Positions 1 to 6,129 of a stretch of 7,025 nucleotides of DNA are shown piece by piece. Under the pieces are notes generated by a model, which saw only the letters and a program-made list of their open reading frames with translations, did no database searches and was not told the DNA's origin. Origin of the DNA: Athalassotoga sp049965695 (lineage in GTDB: Bacteria > Thermotogota > Thermotogae > Mesoaciditogales > Mesoaciditogaceae); contig NZ_JBMFWB010000035.1 in NCBI RefSeq assembly GCF_049965695.1, positions 1 to 7,025 of the forward strand, written 5' to 3'. The position numbers were made by a program, and so were the translations under genes. Position 1 is the first letter of the stretch. Every line of letters begins with the position of its first letter.

Positions 1-909
1 GTTGGTCTCGACATAGGTGGTACAAAGACGGCGATCGTCGTCGGAAATGAAAAACTCGAAATCATAAATCGATACGAATTTTCAACAAAACCCAAACTGG
101 GCTTTTCCGATTTTTTTGAAAGATTGTTGAATTACCTTTCCAGCATAAATCATCCTATCGATGCCATAGGAATATCGGTGGGCGGGCCTTTAGATGCCGA
201 AAAGGGGATAATCTACAACCCTCCACACCTTGGATGGGGAACTGTGTATTTACTCGATGAGATGAAGAAACATTTTAAATGTCCCGTTAAAATCGAGCAC
301 GACGCGAAGGCTGGAGCTATCGCCGAATTCGAACTTGGCGCGGGAAGAGGATTTAGAAATATAATCTTTCTTACGCTTGGAACAGGCCTTGGGGCCGGAA
401 TAATCATAAACGGAGAGATATACAGAGGATCATCTAACATGGCAGGCGAGGTGGGCCACATAAGGATCGCAGAAGATGGACCCGAAGTTTACGGAAAATC
501 AGGATCGTGGGAATCTTACTGTAGTGGGGATGGTATCGCTAAACTTGCCCGATACCTTTTTCCAGATTATTTTCCAAGAAGAACAACGGCCCAGGATATC
601 TCTAAAATAGCATTGTCGGGAGATGAAAAATCGATAGAGGTTTTAAAAAGGAGCGGAAGATATCTTGGAATTGGATTGGCAAATCTCTTCGATATTTTAG
701 ATCCAGACAGGATCATTCTCGGAAGTTTGAGTTTGCGTCTTCCGGATATATGGATTGATGAGGCCAAAGAGATCGTGAAAAAAGAAGCGCTCGATGGTCC
801 AAACGCCGTTAACAGAATAGTTAAATCGGCGCTTGGAGAGCGTATAGGCGATTATTCAGCCTTGATAACCGCTTACAAAGCGCTAAAGGAGGGCAAAAAT
901 GGATCTTGA
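1..909 (+). CDS. ROK-family sugar kinase, 5'-truncated by the window edge
   Basis: Frame 1 is open from the first base to the TGA at 907-909, giving 302 residues; the true start lies upstream, probably only a few codons away. The ATP-binding motif DIGGTKT is at fragment residues 4-10, ahead of any internal start, so the TTG at 124 is not the start. Other ROK landmarks are GISVGGPLD (57-65), EHDAKAGA with the expected catalytic Asp at residue 101, the GTGLGAG phosphate-binding loop, and GEVGH (149-153). The usual zinc motif CxCGxxGC reads EVYGKSGS: all three Cys are replaced, although the flanking G, G, W/E and SG positions align. ROK kinases phosphorylate glucose, N-acetylhexosamines, fructose and related sugars in the cytoplasm with ATP; the substrate here cannot be read from sequence. 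The 3' end overlaps the isomerase gene by 11 bases. Family assignment is firm, sugar specificity is not. Confidence 0.9.
   Translation, partial: VGLDIGGTKTAIVVGNEKLEIINRYEFSTKPKLGFSDFFERLLNYLSSINHPIDAIGISVGGPLDAEKGIIYNPPHLGWGTVYLLDEMKKHFKCPVKIEHDAKAGAIAEFELGAGRGFRNIIFLTLGTGLGAGIIINGEIYRGSSNMAGEVGHIRIAEDGPEVYGKSGSWESYCSGDGIAKLARYLFPDYFPRRTTAQDISKIALSGDEKSIEVLKRSGRYLGIGLANLFDILDPDRIILGSLSLRLPDIWIDEAKEIVKKEALDGPNAVNRIVKSALGERIGDYSALITAYKALKEGKNGS
886..893 (+). promoter_or_regulatory. Strong Shine-Dalgarno for the GmhA-type isomerase
   Basis: AAGGAGGG lies inside the end of the ROK gene, five bases before the ATG at 899. It fixes the start of the isomerase gene and shows that this gene can be initiated independently of the overlapping ROK reading frame. 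Confidence 0.85.
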
Positions 910-1483
910 AAAAATCGTTGCGGACGCTTTTGAAGAAAGCGTAAGCGTCAAAGAGAAATTCGTAAAGGCTTATTCAAAGCAAATAATCGATCTTTCATCT
1001 GAGATCGCTAAGAGGGTAAAAAATGGTGGTGGCGTATTTTTCATGGGTAATGGCGGCAGCGCCGCGGACGCGGCCCATCTTTCGGCCGAACTTGTGGGGA
1101 AGTTTTACATGAACCGTTCTCCGATAAAATCCGCATCTTTCGCGTCTAACTTATCTATTCTTACTGAAATACCGAACGATTTCGGCTTTGAATATCTTTT
1201 CGAGCGTCAAGTTGAGGCTTACGTCAAACCGACAGATGTGATTGTTGGAATAAGCACAAGCGGAAAATCCGTCAATGTCATTCGCGCATTGAAAAAAGCA
1301 AAAGAGATCGGGGCTTTTACCGTGGGATTTACGGGAAGGTATGGCGATGAAATGAAGATTTGCGATGTGTTATTCAAAGTTGATTCGGATAAAACTCCTC
1401 GCATTCAAGAGACACATATATTGCTTGGTCATACATTGTGCCAGTTGATCGAGTACGAAATGTTTGGAGATGATAAATCATGA
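899..1483 (+). CDS. gmhA: SIS-domain phosphoheptose isomerase (GmhA type)
   Basis: A 194-residue protein, the normal GmhA length, predicted cytoplasmic. GmhA converts sedoheptulose 7-phosphate to D-glycero-D-manno-heptose 7-phosphate. Motifs seen: phosphate-binding GNGGSAADAAH (50-60), NDFGFE (93-98), a second phosphate loop GISTSG (117-122), and RIQETHILLGHTLCQLIE (168-185). Residues corresponding to the E. coli GmhA active site appear kept: His60, Glu64, Asp94, Gln170 and His178. This argues against the non-enzymatic DiaA-like relatives and against other SIS isomerases. The start ATG has an excellent ribosome-binding site. It overlaps the ROK gene by 11 bases and the next gene by 4 (ATGA). 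With a kinase-phosphatase fusion two genes on, it suggests a heptose-phosphate step, though an isomerase for another ketose phosphate remains possible. Confidence 0.85.
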   Translation: MDLEKIVADAFEESVSVKEKFVKAYSKQIIDLSSEIAKRVKNGGGVFFMGNGGSAADAAHLSAELVGKFYMNRSPIKSASFASNLSILTEIPNDFGFEYLFERQVEAYVKPTDVIVGISTSGKSVNVIRALKKAKEIGAFTVGFTGRYGDEMKICDVLFKVDSDKTPRIQETHILLGHTLCQLIEYEMFGDDKS

Positions 1484-2481
1484 TGGAATACAAGGGAAAA
1501 TATCAAATAGTAGATCTTGGTGAGGTTAAGACGTACTCGCTGTTCACAAGACCAAGTGAAGTGTCTTTGGAAAATCTTATCGATTTGAAACGAATCTTGA
1601 ATAATCCATTGATGTATGATTCCAAAGAACTTAGAATAGTCGCCGACGCGATAATCGACGCGAGAAAAAATGGAAAGCCTGTGATAGTTTTCTCTGGCGC
1701 TCACGCGGTCAAAAATGGACTGTCTCCGATATACAACGATCTTATAAATCGAAAGATCATAACCACTTTTGCGAGTAACGGCGCGTTTACCATACATGAC
1801 TTTGAACTTGCTATTTCTGGAAAAACATCTGAAAATGTGCCACATGCCCTTGAAAAAGGTTTATTTGGCTTTGCCGAAGAAACAAATAAATACATAAACA
1901 ACGCATTAATTCACGGAAATAAACTCAAATTAGGATACGGAGAATCAATTGGAAGGTTGATGGCTGGAGAAGCGTTTCCAGAAAAAGTGAATTTTCCACA
2001 CAAAGAAATTTCCGTTCAATACAACGCTTTTGTAAATGATGTCCCATTTTGTGCACATTGCGCGATAGGCGATGATATCTACCATACCACAAAGTATTTC
2101 GATGGAGAAGCCATCGGTGGATGTTCGGGCAGAGATTTTTTGATCTTCGCAAATGAAGTTACAAAACTCACAGATGGGGGCGTATGCCTTCTTATAGGAT
2201 CTGCGGTTATTGGAGTTGAGGCGTATTTGAAGGCGTTTTCGATAGCGGCCAATATCGGAAAGACGCCAAACAAAATAATCACGGCAGACTTTGACCTAAG
2301 AGAGGCAAATATTTCCGATGCGCAGATGAGTAAAAAAGATCAGCCCACTTATTATTTCAGAGACATAAAATCCATCGTCGTGAGAATTCCAAATGCCTTC
2401 AACGGCAGAGGGTATTACATAAAGGGCGATCAAAATCTGACTCTTCCTACGCTTTACAAACTCATAATGGAAAAGATCTGA
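1480..2481 (+). CDS. Uncharacterised protein resembling the deoxyhypusine synthase fold
   Basis: A 333-residue soluble protein starting at the ATG inside the ATGA overlap with the isomerase; GGAGA at 1466-1470 is a fair ribosome-binding site. Several segments recall deoxyhypusine synthases (NAD-dependent Rossmann-like enzymes): a GAHAVKNGLSPI stretch at 73-84 like the DHS 'GL..ii..Li' helix, FASNGAFTIHDFELA at 97-111 like the DHS 'TT.aG...D' loop, and a C-terminal D-x-x-LTLP (317-323) like the DHS 'DA...FPLL' end. The DHS lysine motif (WGKI type) is not seen, so hypusine modification is unlikely. Other strong-looking motifs are FGFAEET (129-135), CAHCAIGDDIYH (191-202, with a CxxC) and GGCSGRDF (213-220). 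I recognise the general type, an uncharacterised DHS-like family, but no proven function. Its place between isomerase and kinase suggests a role on the same sugar phosphate, possibly NAD-dependent. Confidence 0.65.
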   Translation: MMEYKGKYQIVDLGEVKTYSLFTRPSEVSLENLIDLKRILNNPLMYDSKELRIVADAIIDARKNGKPVIVFSGAHAVKNGLSPIYNDLINRKIITTFASNGAFTIHDFELAISGKTSENVPHALEKGLFGFAEETNKYINNALIHGNKLKLGYGESIGRLMAGEAFPEKVNFPHKEISVQYNAFVNDVPFCAHCAIGDDIYHTTKYFDGEAIGGCSGRDFLIFANEVTKLTDGGVCLLIGSAVIGVEAYLKAFSIAANIGKTPNKIITADFDLREANISDAQMSKKDQPTYYFRDIKSIVVRIPNAFNGRGYYIKGDQNLTLPTLYKLIMEKI

Positions 2482-2487
2482 TAACCT

Positions 2488-4317
2488 ATGAAAAAAGTGC
2501 TTGTCATAGGAGATCTTTTCCTCGATCGTTATTTTTATTACGATCCCAATTATGGATCTCCAAGCCTTGAGACGGGAATAAGGCCTATCGTCGCGATCAG
2601 GGAATCATTCGCTCCTGGCGCCGCCGGAAATGTCGCGAAGGATTTCGCACTTTTCGGTGCGGATGTGAGAATTGTAAGCGCAATCGGAGACGACGGGAAT
2701 GGATTTGAACTTGTAAGGGCACTTAAAGCGAGGAAGGTCGATACGAATTTTTTGGTAATCACATCTGACAGGCCTACACCGGTTTATTCGAAATTCATAA
2801 ATACAGAAACAAACAAAGAGGATCTTCCGCGCGTCGATCTTTTACCAACAGAATCGATAAGTAAAAAGGTAATAGATGAACTTCTACAAAAATTAAATCA
2901 AAGTTTAGAATGGGCAGATACCATTGTCATCCTTGATCAGATGGATGATCCAGATCTTGGCGTTATAACAGAAGAAGTTAAAGATTTACTCGGTAAGGCA
3001 AGAATGAAAATGTTCAAACCATTTTTTGTCGATTCAAGAAGTAGACCGTACGCTTTTGAAGGGTATACAATCAAGCCAAATTTAAAAGAATTTGAAAAAA
3101 TGGCATCTCATCCACACTTACTTGACGCTCCAAATTTACCACCGCAAATAATTGTCCAGCGTTACGCCATAAAAGTGTCTCAAATGCTTAGATCCGATTT
3201 GGTCATAACAGCGAGTGAGGATGGGGCATACGTCGTTGAAAATGGTGAACTTTTCAGAATATTCTCGATGCCAGTTGATGTTGTTGACGTTACAGGCGCA
3301 GGAGACGCTTTCATGGCCGCGATGGTCGTGACATATTTAAATGGTAGAAACGATCTTGTTAAATCAGCCGTCATTGGTCTTAAGGCAGGCAATCTTTGTG
3401 TTAGTCAGCATGGAACCGGAGAATTTGATATCGATGATGTGCTAAAACTTCCGGATCCTAAAGTAGAGAAAGTTTTATCAGAAAAGATATTCGTGAATCA
3501 TCCAAAAAATACTGGCAAATTCAAATTTGCCCTGTTTGATTTCGATGGCACTCTTTCTCTTTTGAGAGAAGGATGGCAATCGATAATGAAAGAGATGATG
3601 ATCGAAGAGATAACTGGCGATAAAAATTTGCCTGAAGAAGACTTTTTAAAAATTGAAAGAGAAATTGAAGATTACATAGAAAGGACAACGGGGCAACAGA
3701 CGATATTGCAGATGATGGATCTTGAAAAGATGGTTAGAAATTATGGCTTTGTCTCGGAGAATAAGATAAAAACTCCAATGGAATACAAAAAGATCTACAA
3801 CCAAAGGTTGAAAGAAGTTGTGAAAGAAAGAATTAAAAATGGTCGATTAAATGAATATCTGCTAAAAGGATCTTATGAATTTTTGACGGATTTGAAAAAT
3901 CATGGAATAAAGATCTTGACGGCTTCCGGAACCGATCTGGAAGATGTTTTAGAGGAATCTGAATTGCTTGGAATAAAATATTTCTTCGATGGAGGGATCT
4001 ATGGCGCTGTCGGAGCTGATTACAAAGAACACACAAAAGAGATGGTTATAAAACGCTTGATAGATAAAAACAATCTCAATGGATCTGAACTCGTGATCTT
4101 TGGAGATGGACCGGTTGAAATCTCTGTCGGGAAAAACTTTGACGCGTTCACTGTTGGTGTCGCTTCAGATGAAAAGAAAGGATATGGATGGAATCTCAAA
4201 AAATTTCAGAGGCTCAAAGATGTCGGGGCCGATCTTTTGATACCTGATTTTACGGTAAAAGTGGCTCTGGAAAAAATATTTTTGCATATTTCAAAGCAAA
4301 AAGAGGGCATGAAATGA
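2488..4317 (+). CDS. Fused PfkB-family (HldE-like) sugar kinase and HAD-superfamily phosphatase
   Basis: A 609-residue two-domain cytoplasmic protein. The N-terminal half (about 1-320) resembles the kinase domain of HldE/RfaE: GDLFLDRY (8-15), PGAAGNVA (43-50), IGDDGNG (66-72), KPNLKEFE (196-203) and the catalytic DVTGAGDAF (267-275, base Asp273). After a linker of about 25 residues comes a HAD domain: motif I DFDGT (351-355, nucleophile Asp351), a helical C1-type cap (about 360-455), motif II TASGTD (478-483), a likely motif III Lys near 517 and motif IV GDGPVE (539-544). In the heptose pathway HldE phosphorylates heptose 7-phosphate at C1 and GmhB, a HAD enzyme, removes the 7-phosphate; this fusion could do both. 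HldE's usual partner domain, a nucleotidyltransferase, is absent. The start ATG follows the previous stop by six bases with only a weak ribosome-binding site (GGAAAAG, 2469-2475), so translational coupling is likely. Domain calls are firm; the substrate is inferred. Confidence 0.88.
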   Translation: MKKVLVIGDLFLDRYFYYDPNYGSPSLETGIRPIVAIRESFAPGAAGNVAKDFALFGADVRIVSAIGDDGNGFELVRALKARKVDTNFLVITSDRPTPVYSKFINTETNKEDLPRVDLLPTESISKKVIDELLQKLNQSLEWADTIVILDQMDDPDLGVITEEVKDLLGKARMKMFKPFFVDSRSRPYAFEGYTIKPNLKEFEKMASHPHLLDAPNLPPQIIVQRYAIKVSQMLRSDLVITASEDGAYVVENGELFRIFSMPVDVVDVTGAGDAFMAAMVVTYLNGRNDLVKSAVIGLKAGNLCVSQHGTGEFDIDDVLKLPDPKVEKVLSEKIFVNHPKNTGKFKFALFDFDGTLSLLREGWQSIMKEMMIEEITGDKNLPEEDFLKIEREIEDYIERTTGQQTILQMMDLEKMVRNYGFVSENKIKTPMEYKKIYNQRLKEVVKERIKNGRLNEYLLKGSYEFLTDLKNHGIKILTASGTDLEDVLEESELLGIKYFFDGGIYGAVGADYKEHTKEMVIKRLIDKNNLNGSELVIFGDGPVEISVGKNFDAFTVGVASDEKKGYGWNLKKFQRLKDVGADLLIPDFTVKVALEKIFLHISKQKEGMK

Positions 4318-5615
4318 CAGAAAAGATTTTATCAGACGATTTTCTATGGGGCGTTGCGACTTCGGCTTATCAAATTGAGGGCTCACCTTTAGCAGATGGA
4401 TCGGGTCCTTCGATATGGCATAGGTTTTCGCATACGCCCGGTACAATTTACAAAGGTGACACCGGCGATGTAGCGTGCGATCATTACAATCGATACAAAG
4501 CGGATGTTCAACTTATCAAATCGCTTGGATTCAAAGCATACAGATTTTCCATTTCATGGTCAAGGATTTTTCCTTACGGCAAAGGCAGAGTAAATGAAAA
4601 AGGAATGGATTTTTACGATAAACTCGTCGATGAATTGTTGAAGGCAGAAATTGTTCCATTTGCAACGCTGTATCATTGGGATCTTCCCGCTGCGCTGCAA
4701 GACCTTGGAGGATGGACAAACAGAGACGTGGCGAATTGGTTTGGAGACTACGCCGATTACCTTTTTCAAAGACTTGGAGACAGGGTAAAATACTGGAGCA
4801 CGATAAATGAGCCATGGGTTATAGCAGTTATGGGATATATGTACGGAGTACACGCACCGGGTATAAAAGATATATTTGCCGCTTTTTCCGCCATTCACAA
4901 TCAACTTAGATCTCACTCAAATGCCGTTAGAGCCTTTCGGGAAAGAAACATAAATGGGAAGATAGGAATAACTCTTTCCAACAGAGATCATCAAAGCGCA
5001 TCTGATGATCAAAAAGATTTGAATGCCGCAAAGATTGCAAATGCATTTTTTAATTATCCACTTTTCCTTGAACCGATTTTCAATGGATCTTATCCCAAAG
5101 AAATGGATTATCTTATAAACGCTTACATGCCGAAAGGATATGAAAAAGACCTTGATGAGATAAAAATGCCGGTCGACTTCGTCATAAATTACTACTCCAA
5201 AGGTACGGCATCATATGATAGAGATGATCCTCTCGGATTTAAAAGTACTGTAAATCTTTCTCAAGATAACACAAATGCATATTTTGATTTTTACGGATTT
5301 CTCAAAAATCTTCAAGATACTTACGATTTAAAGGAAACGTACTTTACAATAGGCGGGATCGATTGTGCCGACATGGTTGAAAATGGCAAAGTTCATGATA
5401 AAAAAAGGATCGATTTTCTTAAATCACAAAAGGAGATGATTGTAAAAGCAGTCAAAGATGGTTTAAAATTAAAGGGATGCTTTATCTGGTCTTTAATGGA
5501 TAATTTTGAATGGTCTTTTGGATATTCAAAAAGATTTGGTATAGTTTACGTTGATTACAAAACTCAAAAAAGGGTTGTAAAAGACAGTGGAAAGATGCAA
5601 ATAAGGGGTGATTAA
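4314..5615 (+). CDS. GH1 beta-glucosidase-fold protein lacking the catalytic nucleophile
   Basis: A 433-residue (beta/alpha)8 protein of near-normal GH1 length, without a signal peptide, so cytoplasmic. Sugar-site residues expected from Thermotoga maritima BglA are present: Gln20 (YQIEG), His121 (YHWDLP), Asn165-Glu166 acid/base (TINEPW), Asn292/Tyr294 (INYY), Trp392, Glu399 and Trp400 (WSLMDNFEW) and Phe408. The NFEW signature favours an unphosphorylated glucoside over a 6-phosphoglucoside. The nucleophile motif TENG, however, reads TIGG at 345-348, with Ile346 in the Glu position; flanking residues align without a gap (TIGGIDCAD against the family's TENGAAYDD, then a G-x-V-x-D tail), so this is a substitution, not a frameshift. 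Standard retaining hydrolysis should therefore fail. It may bind glycosides, act by another mechanism or be degenerate, although the rest of the site is well kept. The start is in an ATGA overlap with AGAGGG at 4302-4307. Confidence 0.92.
   Translation: MTEKILSDDFLWGVATSAYQIEGSPLADGSGPSIWHRFSHTPGTIYKGDTGDVACDHYNRYKADVQLIKSLGFKAYRFSISWSRIFPYGKGRVNEKGMDFYDKLVDELLKAEIVPFATLYHWDLPAALQDLGGWTNRDVANWFGDYADYLFQRLGDRVKYWSTINEPWVIAVMGYMYGVHAPGIKDIFAAFSAIHNQLRSHSNAVRAFRERNINGKIGITLSNRDHQSASDDQKDLNAAKIANAFFNYPLFLEPIFNGSYPKEMDYLINAYMPKGYEKDLDEIKMPVDFVINYYSKGTASYDRDDPLGFKSTVNLSQDNTNAYFDFYGFLKNLQDTYDLKETYFTIGGIDCADMVENGKVHDKKRIDFLKSQKEMIVKAVKDGLKLKGCFIWSLMDNFEWSFGYSKRFGIVYVDYKTQKRVVKDSGKMQIRGD
5603..5610 (+). 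promoter_or_regulatory. Shine-Dalgarno that decides a TTG start for the membrane protein
   Basis: AAGGGGTG sits six bases before the TTG at 5617. The alternative GTG at 5608 lies within this site and has only GGAAAG (5589-5594) at an overlong 13-base spacing. The TTG also falls one base after the GH1 stop, matching the tight spacing of the rest of the operon. Confidence 0.7.
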
Positions 5616-5616
5616 T

Positions 5617-6129
5617 TTGAAGGCAAGATCTGTTGTTTACGGAGGGGTATTGTTGGCTGTGGGGTTAGTACTTTCTGTCGTTATTCACTCAATAGGAGGC
5701 CAGCAATTCGGAACGATCTTTGGTCCGCTGAACTTTGTGGCACTCACAACCGGCATAGTGGCAGGGCCGTGGGTGGGACTAACCGTAGGAATAGTTTTGC
5801 CGCTTTTGAGCAGTGTAATTTTTGGCATGCCACCTTTGGTGCCTCCCATTGCAATTTTTATGGCCTTACAACTTGGAACTTATGGGATTCTTACAGGTTT
5901 ATTTGAAAGGCGTCGTATGAACGTCTATCTTAACCTTGCAATTTCCATAGTGGCCGGTGGAGTGGTTTATTCACTCGGATATTACGTCATAGGTTACATG
6001 GTCGGAATTCATCTTCAGCCACTTACAGCAATTTTATTGAGTTTTGCCCTCGGACTTCCGGGCATCGTCATTCAATTCCTTTTGATTCCCGCAATAAGAT
6101 ATTCCATCAAACGTGCAAGAAAGTCATGA
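5617..6129 (+). CDS. Integral membrane protein resembling an ECF-transporter S component
   Basis: A 170-residue hydrophobic protein from the TTG start. About six membrane segments are visible (roughly residues 6-26, 34-50, 52-69, 74-95, 104-130 and 136-160), with a short basic N-terminus (KAR) and a basic C-terminal tail (IKRARKS), typical in size and layout for S components. The stretch around 37-77, ending FGMPPLVPP, recalls S components with a conserved GPWxG...PLLS...GMPP pattern, several of which carry vitamins or precursors. S components capture the substrate and work with an ATPase/EcfT energising module; no such module is in the window, so it would rely on a shared one encoded elsewhere (group II style). 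The substrate cannot be read here. Coupling to a PfkB-family kinase by a 4-base overlap suggests import followed by phosphorylation. An unrelated small membrane protein is the main alternative. Confidence 0.75.
   Translation: MKARSVVYGGVLLAVGLVLSVVIHSIGGQQFGTIFGPLNFVALTTGIVAGPWVGLTVGIVLPLLSSVIFGMPPLVPPIAIFMALQLGTYGILTGLFERRRMNVYLNLAISIVAGGVVYSLGYYVIGYMVGIHLQPLTAILLSFALGLPGIVIQFLLIPAIRYSIKRARKS

Noticed and set aside
124..126. TTG as the start of the ROK gene
   Set aside because: The same frame is open back to base 1 and encodes the essential DIGGTKT ATP-binding motif upstream of it.
1429..1845. 138-residue minus-strand open frame
   Set aside because: It is antisense to well-conserved parts of the isomerase and the DHS-like gene, has no ribosome-binding site that stands out, and its translation shows no recognisable family pattern.
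4560..4916. 118-residue minus-strand open frame
   Set aside because: It lies opposite conserved GH1 motifs (YHWDLP, TINEPW), and its composition is what the complement of a real gene gives.
5340..5400. Frameshift or sequencing error as the cause of the missing TENG motif in the GH1 protein
   Set aside because: The frame stays open and collinear with the family on both sides, including the G-x-V-x-D tail and the downstream WSLMDNFEW motif; only the codon identities differ.
5608..5610. GTG as the start of the membrane protein
   Set aside because: It lies inside the best ribosome-binding site, which is well spaced for the TTG at 5617 instead; only three residues are at stake.
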